A DNA stretch of 64,000 nt from Fusibacter sp963666805 (GCA_963666805.2 CAXXWR010000007.1:496001-560000), one strand, 5' to 3'; positions 21,201 through 29,309 are shown, counted from the stretch's first letter. The notes: a model not told the origin generated them from the letters alone. Numbers and translations are program-made.

Positions 21201-22004
21201 TCCATCTGAAGCAGGTTGAAGAGGAGTCAAATAATCACTCTCTGCATTATCAACGTAGTACATATCTTGAATATAGACAGGAATTTCAGGACGTTCATCT
21301 ACAATTGCAACTTCCATACGCACATTTCGGACTTTACACTTGTCACCACCACCACCTGAGCGCACAATCCTCAAAGCATAGAAATTCTTCGTCGTTAAAG
21401 ATATAGGAAAAGTACTAGAGATATTAATAGGTTCAAACCAATAGGTTCTATTTGCGTCAATGCCATATTTGTCCTTTAAATTGTTAGGGAGTGTATCCCT
21501 ATAAGCTGCATAAGAATCATCCCAATAACTATAACTTCCCACAAAAGCATCTACAGTATCACGCATTGATGAACTTGCCAATCCCTGACGATGTTTTGAA
21601 TCGTATCTACCATCTTCTCCAACAAAAATATTATAATACTCATCATAGTGATCACTATCATAGCCATTTCCAAATTGGTTGCTCAAATCACTTCCCAAAT
21701 ACCCAACTTCAGTATAAGCTTGATCTTCATCTTTTAATTCAATAACAGCTCTGTAACAGATAGTATATCCTTTCTTAATATAATATCTTACTTTGTCTAT
21801 ATCAGATTGTGATAAATGTCCTAAATAGTCATCATCTTCATCATCGACGGTTGCACTTTCAGGACTGTAATACAATTTTTCCCACTTTAAATCTGATGTA
21901 CTTGGTGAAATCGTCCACCCTGGATCACTCATGTCATCTGCAAAGCTCATTCCCGTGAACAAGAACATAGCGATTATTAATAAAACCCCAAATTTTCTTT
22001 TCAT
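15264..22004 (-). CDS. Giant exported Ig-like repeat protein, cassette B (2246 aa)
   Basis: Secreted modular protein with signal peptide 1-22 (ends GMSFA). After a unique N-terminal region (~23-245) comes a long series of Ig-like modules marked by recurrent FDKKAP, DNTAP, DKAGNTT and VTDSAGN motifs, ending with a DUF5011-like module (~2068-2138; KPTITFDKDYLV...YDDHDG) and a short beta-rich tail. There is no SLH repeat, LPXTG signal or C-terminal membrane helix, so it must be held by a partner or released. Start at 22004: this ATG overlaps the peptidase stop (ATGA), has AAGGAG seven bases upstream, and matches the start of the paralogue MKQKFGVLL. A longer frame from 22028 lacks this support. 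Function inferred as a fibre or adhesin. Confidence 0.85.
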   Translation of the reverse strand: MKRKFGVLLIIAMFLFTGMSFADDMSDPGWTISPSTSDLKWEKLYYSPESATVDDEDDDYLGHLSQSDIDKVRYYIKKGYTICYRAVIELKDEDQAYTEVGYLGSDLSNQFGNGYDSDHYDEYYNIFVGEDGRYDSKHRQGLASSSMRDTVDAFVGSYSYWDDSYAAYRDTLPNNLKDKYGIDANRTYWFEPINISSTFPISLTTKNFYALRIVRSGGGGDKCKVRNVRMEVAIVDERPEIPVYIQDMYYVDNAESDYLTPLQPASDGLHLTYNGDNHSVDMVIKFDKPVTLSDVNDVETNYIKTNLTVNGTDEGSFNYCPEATEALPDNYLVFRYDTNYGAWARNKHREGLDGKGDHLMITPETITPSDDRTTASDWYQPVNKEIIQALKNMGVYRKGDTSKESEIKTDDERNNVTITPNNLGIKVDGDPPEIDNIIYSVEGSDTAPYLNVGDTVKMEVLLADMAEGERVYVGDGGYFEFNTGAKATVYNKKESYGSGDKIEYRYTVKAGDTNTNYLQHLIKSVPPSEAYANEIYDVAKKMGIRDEYGNVAMMKKTGKDRFSTLLFPQVHGEGGAQLYVDTIEPQVIFDSNSFLDYQRSHTFELTPNEKGSMLENDQFYYYINKDPKNPVGTDFTDHLGGRIYPYLREGSDPDTGYSDISAYKDILIDNNLYHGVAGYTDYDTYYNPITGEGFYPDVDYQIGTASDVVYEGRREITGDFYIHTYMKDRAGNESWQTSPLIHMDNTSAIIRLDPTSTTKYVADININFELIEGGISGFDHYDYRWMDAEDLDVNALDSKDRYTSGTYTYNKLTDSSADWVKGNPIDSYNQSRIPIPAFDVRLHGPSYLLVRAYDKANNPEYIVSSAFYFDKKAPIVSFEPVGGAFDQAQESHQIRVKADDVDTGIATIQYYFSESNQVRDKNDAIWKTLALDFSPLPENYDANYDGPDLTQKEATVDTKDWTEEKLNGYTFLHIYTVDYAGNEQFYTQDVLIDNGGLPSIAFDYDGAIDNRYKSVVGHILVADDSGIDRVEYAYSQERETEPSVYQSLSMTGISDKTHFTIDTPVFSTDGSWYLHVKVTDSKGNISQAVSEVYEINASAPEADLFELDSVASPIVTNQEQVPVGITKGIDDGIEYTYRVYTDEGLSNLQSEGSYSSLKQTIGLQLDTSLSSDTIQTFYIKMYNDLMIPQETALIVQVVYDNVAPTAEVIYSPEESAGNTNGPVKASLTHLSDDYSSEGAINISESDYTFNNNGEHIFVLTDEAGNVGQVVANVTWLDEQNIISHLETDQLIQTPLKSFDFKINAYDYSSGSAVSVGSDDSVTFDYQLGASQTPDEDAWQAYEKGSIVSYDDTTPDGTYYVIVRTKSGDKKYDKAFGPYILDNTAPALQLEYQFEYTDETGEVQSFDGSQEEGNALLESLKAGDHTPISTPDTEPAEEPETTEIIPNKVTDEGVKVIVVKEAVNDVIQVEQVIEDGDNVTLPSRETYQFKYNDHLSMVIIDQAGNQQLYDLVIDTLEDGVNAWGNANIDISAITLGQETFDNHRIKVSLNPKDIAPITIVAVTFEPQDTSQSNMTFDLEHNTSQNGVAYNHITKELITEINGKVIYKLKDAEGTERDVTAEIVVPSTDIDLSTIKVQYKLLGEPTLYDSLEALGVVNQDVEVVLTVPEGLTIANNAGENTRIFSTGQAFDFIIYNGKDLKTLRVDLTGHIKKVGPDVSLKYTINGTDFRSQLIDGKTNQDVVLTVESSDNIVSVSFNGSDDTSAPFNYTFGQNGKVNILVTDKAGNTTALKGFVDCIDKEPTRAGLFSLYTHPTNEESIQLQFKATKAVTFNGVKKNGADYFPETLTGESPDTIYTFSVNGNGNYTVIYTDDLGNQNEVSLEVTNFDREKPVLKLLYNGSENKKPTKENVLVQVVLEDENQEPNGIIVLNTPSRSDTMLFKENGVFTFRVEDQAGNLQTIEAVIDNIDRQAPVYTLTYSTTENTNQSVVATVEITDQDPSFKILNRDINTNDPTSAYNDKVEVSGQKILVTFDENGFYPLKISDAANNQETIILRVTNIDKVKPTITFDKDYLVTAQGEMPDLSGFLAYDDHDGVITDKVTINEPDTNTAGEVNAVYTVTDSAGNNLIVERPVMVVGDQFMVIANGQNRNQAFTIDGATLDMTIYNYVESVNVKYLSQKDKASGIIKEGDFKKGGILYKNFEDEEETGHVTFDFSAARSGWYTLYIQDTNRQTKVLTVFFTAAKREE

Positions 22005-23407
22005 TCTTTGACTCCTTCTCTTTGCCAATCTAAATTTTTTGAATTAATTATCGTTGTTGTTTCCGGTATATAAAAAACAGTTTCTGGTGAGATCATATTC
22101 TCAATGTGCCAAATACCTTGATCATTTTGACACCAACCTCTATCTGTGGTTTTTCCTCTTGCTACTTCTAAGTGGATATGGTTCCCCCATGCTCGTCCAC
22201 TATCCCCCTCACTGTAATAGTGGCTTCCTTTTTTTATATAGTCTCCCACATGTAAATCAGAAATATCATTATCATGCCCCGTCATCACAGTGACATAATC
22301 ATAAGTGCCATCTGCATACCGAATTTTGTTTTGACTCTGTAACCATACAAAATTTTGCTGATGATTGTAACTGTAAATTTTCGTTATAATCCCATCAAAC
22401 GGCGCATAAAAAGCATCTCTACCTGTATCAATCCCTGAAAGATCAATAGCATAAGTGCCACGATGTCCTCCTGTTCCTCCAGGTCCTTGAGAAATATTAA
22501 GGTATTTCATGTTTAATTCAGCCCTCGCCTCCATATCAGTACATTCTTGGTCCTCATTTTTTTGTACTGTATAGATCTGATTAAGAAGAGGTTCTATTGT
22601 TCCCTCCGTCTTAATCTCAATGATTAATTGATAAGCACCAATACCTAATCTGGAAAAATCAATATCTTGCTTTAATTGATTCAAATCAATGGAGTGAGTC
22701 AGTTCTTTAAATTTAGAGCGATTCGCGATGATCTGTCGACCAGTCAAAGGCTCTATCCAGCGCCATCTGACCCAGTCAATGGCATCTTGGCTCTTAAAAA
22801 CACCGTCCAATTTGCCTTGCTTTCCAACGCTTAAAAGAGACTCTGTATAAAAATTGTCCCACTGACTTCTTTCATCTTGATAAGGGTTTTCATATTTTGG
22901 TATATTATAAAATTGCCAAAAAAGATCAACTGCTCTTGCAACTGTCAGCGGTTGTTCAAGAATTTCATTACTTTTAATGAGTCCCAGCTTAATGCCTTTC
23001 TCACGATAATTTACTATTGTCTTCACAGCATCTTGTGGGGAATTCTTTAATTCAATTGAGTCAATTATCCTGACAAGGGCCTTCTTGAGGGTTATCGATT
23101 CTAAAACCGTCATTGCTTCATTCAAGTCCGTTTTCTTTTTTCGTCCTGATACGATCATCATATGGTCTAGCATCTCTTCAAATTCGCTTTCGCTTAAATT
23201 CGCTTGTAAATAATCAGCGCCTAGATTACTATCTATAATGTCCATGGCTTGAAGCATTGATAATTGTTTTTCTTCCTCTAGTTTATCCGTTGCCGCAAAG
23301 TTGGGTACACATAAAAATAGAGCCATCAAAACCAACGCCGCCAATAGGGCCGAACGTATCGTCAGTGACTCTTTACTTCTTAAATGAAACAGTTTCAATA
23401 ATTTCAT
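22001..23407 (-). CDS. Exported M23-family peptidase with degenerate SLH-like region, cassette B
   Basis: Likely peptidoglycan endopeptidase. A signal/anchor helix lies at ~20-40 (ALLAALVLMALFLCVPNFAA). Residues ~45-190 are helical and resemble decayed SLH repeats. A linker follows, then a C-terminal M23 (LytM) domain from ~300 to 450. Probable zinc ligands are the His of GGHRGTYAID with its Asp (spacing longer than the classical HxxxD) and the HIH of GNHIHLEV; TGHDND replaces the usual Y.H segment. It heads a three-gene unit and overlaps the Ig gene by 4 bases. Activity is inferred. The variant ligand spacing occurs in some M23 relatives but should be treated with care. Confidence 0.82.
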   Translation of the reverse strand: MKLLKLFHLRSKESLTIRSALLAALVLMALFLCVPNFAATDKLEEEKQLSMLQAMDIIDSNLGADYLQANLSESEFEEMLDHMMIVSGRKKKTDLNEAMTVLESITLKKALVRIIDSIELKNSPQDAVKTIVNYREKGIKLGLIKSNEILEQPLTVARAVDLFWQFYNIPKYENPYQDERSQWDNFYTESLLSVGKQGKLDGVFKSQDAIDWVRWRWIEPLTGRQIIANRSKFKELTHSIDLNQLKQDIDFSRLGIGAYQLIIEIKTEGTIEPLLNQIYTVQKNEDQECTDMEARAELNMKYLNISQGPGGTGGHRGTYAIDLSGIDTGRDAFYAPFDGIITKIYSYNHQQNFVWLQSQNKIRYADGTYDYVTVMTGHDNDISDLHVGDYIKKGSHYYSEGDSGRAWGNHIHLEVARGKTTDRGWCQNDQGIWHIENMISPETVFYIPETTTIINSKNLDWQREGVKE

Positions 23408-23623
23408 ATAATGCCTTTTTTAATGATCCTTTCTTGTGCCTTTATAAATAATGATTTAATAAACTTATAATATTATTAATTTTACCACTCTCTCAAATCT
23501 ATATTAATATGTTTTCTTCCCCATCATACATTTTATACTTTTTATTAAAAATATCAAGATAAATTTCATGAAATTTTTAGAATTATTTTAAAAAAATGTT
23601 ATCAGTATTCTTTCAGCACTTGA

Positions 23624-24937
23624 CTATTGACTTGGAAACGGAATAACAATCTCTGTATAAAATCTCCCCTTATTCGTCGTTATCGTGATCTGTCCTTTAT
23701 ATTTATCCACTATTTGATTGATACTTTTCAAACCATAGCCATGATTGACTTTATCTGTCTTAGTCGTTTTCGGAAAAGCATCCTCAAATTCAATTTTACC
23801 TTCAAAGCAATTTTCCAATCGAATTTCAATTTGAGTTTCCTTTTCATCAATATACAGATAAATCGTCTTGTCTCGCCCGTCTTCTAAAGCAGTCACCGCC
23901 GTCACAGCATTGTCTAACAAATTACCGAAAAGAACATAAATATCAATCGTGTCAATAAAATTCAAACATTTGCCGTCCGCGATAATAACAATATCAATTC
24001 CAGTATTTTCTGTTGTAATTAGCTTTTCTGATAGGATAACATCCAGAATTTCATTGCCTGTTTTAACAAAATTTTTGTACTGATCCAGATCTTCTATAAT
24101 TTTTAAAATATGCTCTTCTTTATTATCATTATCCACCAAAGACTTGTTCAAGTAGTATTTCATATCATGGAACTTAATTTCTATATTCTCTATCATATTT
24201 TTTGAAAGATTATATTGATTCTCTTTTTGCTTAACAATTTGATTAAGGACTTCATTGTTCACTTTTAATTTGTTCTTGCTCGTAATGTCAAACTGTAAAG
24301 CCAACAATAAAAAGCTGGCTACTAAATTCCAAAAATACTGAAAAAATATTTCGATCGTCTCTGCATCACTTGATAAATCAATTTCATAAATCATTCCAAG
24401 TGCCAAATTAATGACCAACACAAGTCCACTTATGCTAATAATGAAGTAAGGTGTAAAAGAAGCTTTAGAAATAGGCTTCATTTTTTTAGCAATCCAATAG
24501 TAAAAAGGAATATACACTGCCATTAGCGTCCCTAAATAAGCTATTAAAATGGGTAAATTAACAGTCCAGTGTTCTCCAAAATGATAGAACAAATCTCGAT
24601 TGACTAATGAAACCATTGAAAACAATAAACTGGCTATATGTTTGACATTGTAGGCAATAATCCCTATAAAAACCAAATCCATTATCTCTTCTTCATTAAT
24701 TACGATTAGTCTTATCACACTTAAAATAAATAAAAAACCAAAAAAAACAATCCCCAATAACGAAGAAGTATATGGCAATTTAACTCCAAAAGCAACACAC
24801 AGACAAACTAAGGTCGATAATGAGAAGCGCATAAAATAATTTCTCTTTTTAGAAATTTTTTGAGTAATTAAATCGCCCGCAATCATTAATTCTATAATAT
24901 ATGCTGTTTTAACAAAATCTAACATTGTAATGTTCAA
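23624..24937 (-). CDS. GHKL sensor histidine kinase, AgrC-like (TCS2)
   Basis: Kinase of the second two-component pair. Six or so membrane helices (~6-30, 36-52, 57-80, 87-110, 128-150, 162-182, 200-216) precede a coiled segment and the GHKL core. The phospho-acceptor is probably His257 in IEIKFHDMKYYLN, the N box is GNLLDNAVTAV and the G box NHGYGLKSINQIVDKYKG. Start is a TTG at 24937 with AAGGAG six bases upstream; the first ATG (24925) is too far from it. The start overlaps the regulator stop by 4 bases. It is a paralogue of the TCS1 kinase, with similar length and order. No peptide or AgrB gene is seen nearby. Confidence 0.87.
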   Translation of the reverse strand: MNITMLDFVKTAYIIELMIAGDLITQKISKKRNYFMRFSLSTLVCLCVAFGVKLPYTSSLLGIVFFGFLFILSVIRLIVINEEEIMDLVFIGIIAYNVKHIASLLFSMVSLVNRDLFYHFGEHWTVNLPILIAYLGTLMAVYIPFYYWIAKKMKPISKASFTPYFIISISGLVLVINLALGMIYEIDLSSDAETIEIFFQYFWNLVASFLLLALQFDITSKNKLKVNNEVLNQIVKQKENQYNLSKNMIENIEIKFHDMKYYLNKSLVDNDNKEEHILKIIEDLDQYKNFVKTGNEILDVILSEKLITTENTGIDIVIIADGKCLNFIDTIDIYVLFGNLLDNAVTAVTALEDGRDKTIYLYIDEKETQIEIRLENCFEGKIEFEDAFPKTTKTDKVNHGYGLKSINQIVDKYKGQITITTNKGRFYTEIVIPFPSQ

Positions 24938-25644
24938 TTTTTACTCCTTAGGCAAAATTCATCTAAACGTTTTATAAAATCATTCCTTTGCGTTCGACTC
25001 ATTTCTAACTTTAGATTATGAAGAAAAACAGTATTGCCTTCAATCTTATCAACATAGGCTAAGTTTACTATAAAAGCCTTATTACATTTCTGAAATCCAT
25101 GTGCTTTGAGTTCAAGATAGGCCTCTTTAAGCGTTCCTCTTACTTTAATGGACTGATTTAATGTATGATAATACAAATAGTGACCTTCTACTTCAACATA
25201 AATAATGGAATCTAAAAACACCGTTTGAAAAACATATTCTGTTTTCAAAAGTATTTTTTTTCTTTTTCTCATTAATCTAATATCATATAAACGATTCATC
25301 TTGTTTTTGATTTTAGAATAAGTCACAGGTTTGACCACATAATCAATCGCCCCGACTTCATAACCCTTTATTGCAAAATCTGAAATATGTGTTACAAAAA
25401 TAATAGAGATATCTTCGTCGAGTTTTCTTAACTTTTCAGCGGCTTCTATACCATTCAAGCCCGGGAGCTCTATGTCCATAAATACCACCTGATGAACTGA
25501 ACTGTAACCATCTAAAAAGTCAAAGGCATCTTTATAGACATCAATAATAAAACCTTTATCATTTTCATTCTTATATTTGCTTAAAATAGATTCTAAAAGC
25601 TTGGCTTCCTCCCTCTTATCTTCAACAATTGCAATTCTGTTCAT
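24934..25644 (-). CDS. LytTR-family response regulator (TCS2)
   Basis: Response regulator paralogous to the one at 5317. The receiver has IVEDK, phospho-acceptor Asp57 in VVFMDIELPG, Thr in FVTHIS and Lys in DYVVKPV. The LytTR domain covers ~130-236 (HGFQKCNKAFIVNLAYVDKIEGN). The start ATG has AAGGGGAG upstream. First gene of the pair; the lipoprotein gene upstream ends in its own terminator, so TCS2 probably has its own promoter. A spacer element shared with TCS1 lies at 25683-25708. Targets unknown; the adjacent surface cassettes and GH3 operon are the obvious candidates. Confidence 0.9.
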   Translation of the reverse strand: MNRIAIVEDKREEAKLLESILSKYKNENDKGFIIDVYKDAFDFLDGYSSVHQVVFMDIELPGLNGIEAAEKLRKLDEDISIIFVTHISDFAIKGYEVGAIDYVVKPVTYSKIKNKMNRLYDIRLMRKRKKILLKTEYVFQTVFLDSIIYVEVEGHYLYYHTLNQSIKVRGTLKEAYLELKAHGFQKCNKAFIVNLAYVDKIEGNTVFLHNLKLEMSRTQRNDFIKRLDEFCLRSKN

Positions 25645-25682
25645 TAGAATTCTCCCCTTACTAACACCACTTTACTATTTTA

Positions 25683-25708
25683 TTATTGAGTCCAAAACTG
25701 CCCCTATA
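25683..25708 (-). promoter_or_regulatory. Candidate regulatory element shared with TCS1
   Basis: On the plus strand this reads TATTGA, three bases, CAAAAC, four bases, CCTATA. The TCS1 spacer has TATTGA, three bases, CAAAAC, two bases, CCTATA at 5219-5240. It lies ~40-65 bases upstream of the TCS2 regulator start. Only one of the two TCS1 repeats is matched and the -10 box is not clear, so this is a weak but suggestive site. Confidence 0.35.
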
Positions 25709-25722
25709 AATGAGTAGTCATG

Positions 25723-25756
25723 AAAAATAGAGGTAATATGATATTACCTCTATTTT
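25723..25756 (-). terminator. Terminator after lipoprotein gene
   Basis: A perfect 15-bp stem, AAAATAGAGGTAATA (25724-25738) with TATTACCTCTATTTT (25742-25756), a 3-base loop, and a run of five T on the minus strand. Confidence 0.85.
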
Positions 25757-25794
25757 AAATAAATGCTATTCTATTATTATACTAAATCATTGTC

Positions 25795-26235
25795 CTAATT
25801 CAAAGTGTATTTCAACGTTGATTTATTAAGTTCAAAAGTCACTTCATCAGCATAATCAAGTAAAGTACTGTCGTCTGCTTCTGTCATTAAACTATCATTC
25901 ATAACATAAGAAACTTGAGTTGGTTTGCTAAGTGTTACTGACTTAACGTCTTCATCTTCACTTTTAACTTCATATGTTCCTTTCATTGTATAAGTCCAAT
26001 AAGTTACAATAGCGCCGCTAGAGTGAATAATTGAAGTGTTTTCTGTTCTAATGTAAGTGCCATCTGCATTTAATGTGAGTGACTCTGAAACCCCATTCCA
26101 AACGTCACCTTTGTATGCTTCTTCAATATAAACCTTTTGTCCAGTATAAACTTCTGGTCCAGCACTGTTACCACAACCCGTTATCCCTATTGCCATACAG
26201 AGTAAAGTTAACATCATAATTAAACTTTTTTTCAT
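25795..26235 (-). CDS. Small lipoprotein of unknown function
   Basis: A 146-residue lipoprotein with lipobox ITGC and lipidated Cys21. The mature part is short and beta-rich (LNADGTYIRTENT, MKGTYEVKSEDEDVKSVTL), the look of a small lipocalin-like or META-like sandwich, but I recognise no family. Start at 26235 is supported by GGAGGAG eight bases upstream; the frame extends further up but lacks support and would bury the signal peptide. It lies 77 bases downstream of the GH3 gene, so it is probably the last gene of an esterase-GH3-lipoprotein operon ending at the 25723-25756 hairpin. Confidence 0.75.
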   Translation of the reverse strand: MKKSLIMMLTLLCMAIGITGCGNSAGPEVYTGQKVYIEEAYKGDVWNGVSESLTLNADGTYIRTENTSIIHSSGAIVTYWTYTMKGTYEVKSEDEDVKSVTLSKPTQVSYVMNDSLMTEADDSTLLDYADEVTFELNKSTLKYTLN

Positions 26236-26312
26236 CTTTTTCTCCTCCACTAAATCATTTTTTATAATATTGCATGATTCATGCAAATATTTAAAGTTAC
26301 AACATTATTTTT

Positions 26313-29309
26313 TTACGCTTTTCTTTTTCTCCTAGAAGTTAAAAGTAAAATCAAAGCAATGACTACCAAAACAGCTACATCGAAAATAATGAGCCAAATT
26401 TTCCAAGGTGATATCTTATATGAAATAACAACAGATGCTGATTGTCCATTAACTGCATTAGAATTAACAATTGTATAGATACAATTTTTCATAGCCTGTC
26501 TCATGGCTATAACTGTACTCGGCTGTTTAATATCTGCAAATCTTGATGGTAAGGTAGATGCATTAGCTAACATTAAATCATTACCATTGACAACACCTTC
26601 TTCAACGTGTTGGTATTGATTAGAATTATAGTCGGTTATAACCGTTCCTATGAATCCCCACTCACCTCTAAGAACTTGGTTAAGCAAAGGATCTGAAGCC
26701 CCTGTCCATGTTGTTCCCAAACGATTGAAAGAACTCATTATACCTGTGGTTGCTCTTATAGTTGTATCATGTGTCACACCATTTTCATCCAGATAGCTAA
26801 GGGCCATTATTGGTTTTTTAACTGCTATTTCAAAAGGTTTTAAATAGATTTCTCTTAAAGCTTGTTCATTAACCCAAACGACATAGCCATTATCTATTCG
26901 ATGTGTTTCATTGTCATTGGCAACAAAGTGCTTCATGTAAGTTGCAACTCCTTTTGAAGCAACGCCTTGAATAGTATAGGCACTCATCATTCCTGAAATA
27001 AAAGGATCTTCAGAATAGTATTCAAAGTTTCTACCACCAAAAGCTGAACGATGAATATTAGCACCTGGGGCATACCAACCACTTTTAGATGCTGATACGG
27101 CTTCATTACCTACCGATTTTCCGAATTCTTCCGCTAGGTCGATATTCCAAGTTGCTGCTAATAAGGTACTGCTACAGTTAAAGTTTCCACTTGATGAAAA
27201 ACCAAGTCCACCATACTGTTTAAGTCCAGCCGGGCCATCTGTTGCAGTAGTCGCTGGCAATCCAATACTAGTAATCGCACTTGTTCCTTGATTGCCTGAA
27301 TAAATAAAACTTTCCATCTCTCTTGCTTTTAACTGATCTAAAAGTTTATCCCAGAGAGGATCATCATAAGACAGTCCTCTTAATGCTACTGCCTGAATGT
27401 TATTATTCGCTTTGGTTATAGGCATAACAGCATTTGCATCATAATAATCTGGCGTATAGTCTCCCATGCCTTCAATTTCTTCTGAAGTTGCTTCTAAATC
27501 AAGTTCAGTGGGTTGAGTTGGGAAAGATGCTTCAAAATTATCACGTGTGAAATTAACAGCTTGACCCTTTTCTGCATTTGTAAATTCAGCAAAATGTTCA
27601 CTTAAACCATCAAAACGATTGGTTGCTGCCTTTACGTTTGATGCCTCTTTCGTTTCTAAATTGACGTATTCACCTATTTGAGCTTCTTGATCAGTCATTC
27701 TTGGATGTGTCTGATCAAAGACAACTGTATCACCTACATTATAGGCAAAAGAAGTATCATCATGCTCATATGCTTCATGACTATTTTTTCGAATTGAAAT
27801 ATTATAATCTCCTGCATCAAGTACATAGGCTTGATGGTTCTTATAATCAAATGAACTCATTGCCTCTTGGTTAAATGATAATTGATAAACTTTCGACTCT
27901 CCAGGCTGTAGTTCATCTGTTTTTTCAAAAGCGGCTAATTCAATAGCTGATTTTTCAATGTCTCCATTGTAAGGTGCTTCATAATAAAGTTGGATAACGT
28001 CTTTACCTGAGTAGCCTGTTTCTGGTTGAGTATTAGTCACTTCAACATCAACAGTGATCACACCATCTTCGTCAACTGAATGACCTGTTATTTTTTGGTC
28101 AAAACTCGCATAACTAAGACCATATCCAAAGGGATAACTAACTGCCTCATCATAGTCAACAATAGCTCCATCCACTTTAAATTGATTGGATTCAGCATAT
28201 TGAGTTTCATAATAGCGATATCCCACATAGATGCCTTCTTCGTACTCAAGGACATAAGATTTCCCTAAAGCATTAGAATCATCAATGTTATTATAAGCTT
28301 CTGAAATGGTATTATTAAATGTAGGATCATTTGTTAAATCTACTGGCCAAGTGTCAACAGTATGACCGGATGGTGTTACTTGACCATCAAGAATATTAGC
28401 CAATCCAATAGTCCCTACCGAACCTGTATAAGAAACCCAAAGGATTGAATCAATTTGATCATCTTTTTTTAGGCTATCTACTTCCATAACATTGGCACTA
28501 TTGATAAGAACAATGACCTTATCAAAATTTTCCTCAACATGTTGAATCATTTGAGTTTCTTCATAGCTCAACTCTAATTGATGTTGCCCTTCTTGATAAT
28601 GGCTTGTTTCTTCCACATCCGAGGACATCCCTGTGTTACCGTCAGCAATAGACTTTTTCAAATCTGTTGAAAAATCAATCCCTTCTCCACCTTGTCTCCC
28701 AATTACAACGATTGCCGCATCGTTATAATCAGAATAGCTTGAAGTAACCGTTTGATCCATTAACTCAACAGGAATTTCTCCAATATAGTAAGTCATTTTG
28801 GACAAATTATCGATTGTATTTTCAGAAACCGGTACACTTTCCAAATGATTCTTATAAAAATCTATTAACTGTGGATTAACAGAGTACCCAACACCTTCTA
28901 GTGCCTCTGCTAAAGGAATTGATTGGCTGGTATCACCTGATCCACTTCCTGTTCCACCAAATATAAAATCAACACTTCGTCTTCCGAATAATGATATATT
29001 TTTATTATCATTTACTTTTAAAGGTAAGGCATTATTATTGTTTTTTAACATGACTATACCTTCTTCAGCAATTGATTGAGTGACTGATTTGGCATACTTA
29101 TCAATCGCTTCTGATGTATCATAATCTGTCTCATAGTATACATCATCCCAATTTTCAGCTCCGGGAAGTTCTTCTTTTACCATTTCCCCCATACCAACAT
29201 AGACATCCAATACTCTACCAAAGTATAATAAGCCTCCATTGAGTCCAATCATAATGGCAAGTACAATTGATAAAATAATCCAAGTTTTCTTTTTCTTACT
29301 TTGATACAT
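26313..29309 (-). CDS. Second membrane-anchored GH3 glycosidase with reversed domain order
   Basis: Paralogue of the enzyme at 2245-5124, 998 residues. An N-terminal helix (~9-32) preceded by KKKK and a C-terminal helix (~973-992) followed by RRKRKA put the catalytic body outside. Order: GH3 alpha/beta sandwich domain first (EEGIVMLKNNNNALPL), Fn3-like domain, then the TIM barrel, with nucleophile Asp893 in GTVITDY. It has an extra loop of about 20 residues (KKPIMALSYLDENGVTHDTTI) in the barrel compared with the first copy. Start at 29309 (AAGGAG six bases upstream); the TTG at 29327 would include the ribosome binding site. Downstream of the esterase gene and probably co-transcribed. Substrate unknown. 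Confidence 0.87.
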   Translation of the reverse strand: MYQSKKKKTWIILSIVLAIMIGLNGGLLYFGRVLDVYVGMGEMVKEELPGAENWDDVYYETDYDTSEAIDKYAKSVTQSIAEEGIVMLKNNNNALPLKVNDNKNISLFGRRSVDFIFGGTGSGSGDTSQSIPLAEALEGVGYSVNPQLIDFYKNHLESVPVSENTIDNLSKMTYYIGEIPVELMDQTVTSSYSDYNDAAIVVIGRQGGEGIDFSTDLKKSIADGNTGMSSDVEETSHYQEGQHQLELSYEETQMIQHVEENFDKVIVLINSANVMEVDSLKKDDQIDSILWVSYTGSVGTIGLANILDGQVTPSGHTVDTWPVDLTNDPTFNNTISEAYNNIDDSNALGKSYVLEYEEGIYVGYRYYETQYAESNQFKVDGAIVDYDEAVSYPFGYGLSYASFDQKITGHSVDEDGVITVDVEVTNTQPETGYSGKDVIQLYYEAPYNGDIEKSAIELAAFEKTDELQPGESKVYQLSFNQEAMSSFDYKNHQAYVLDAGDYNISIRKNSHEAYEHDDTSFAYNVGDTVVFDQTHPRMTDQEAQIGEYVNLETKEASNVKAATNRFDGLSEHFAEFTNAEKGQAVNFTRDNFEASFPTQPTELDLEATSEEIEGMGDYTPDYYDANAVMPITKANNNIQAVALRGLSYDDPLWDKLLDQLKAREMESFIYSGNQGTSAITSIGLPATTATDGPAGLKQYGGLGFSSSGNFNCSSTLLAATWNIDLAEEFGKSVGNEAVSASKSGWYAPGANIHRSAFGGRNFEYYSEDPFISGMMSAYTIQGVASKGVATYMKHFVANDNETHRIDNGYVVWVNEQALREIYLKPFEIAVKKPIMALSYLDENGVTHDTTIRATTGIMSSFNRLGTTWTGASDPLLNQVLRGEWGFIGTVITDYNSNQYQHVEEGVVNGNDLMLANASTLPSRFADIKQPSTVIAMRQAMKNCIYTIVNSNAVNGQSASVVISYKISPWKIWLIIFDVAVLVVIALILLLTSRRKRKA

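Noticed and set aside
15264..22004. Internal repeats of the Ig-like gene as a CRISPR or tandem DNA repeat
   Set aside because: The repetition is at protein-fold level only; DNA of successive modules is diverged and lies inside an intact frame.
23561..23576. Perfect 16-bp palindrome AAATTTCATGAAATTT between TCS2 kinase and the cassette B peptidase
   Set aside because: Made almost only of A/T in an AT-rich spacer, without a T tract after a GC stem; chance is likely, though a binding site cannot be excluded.
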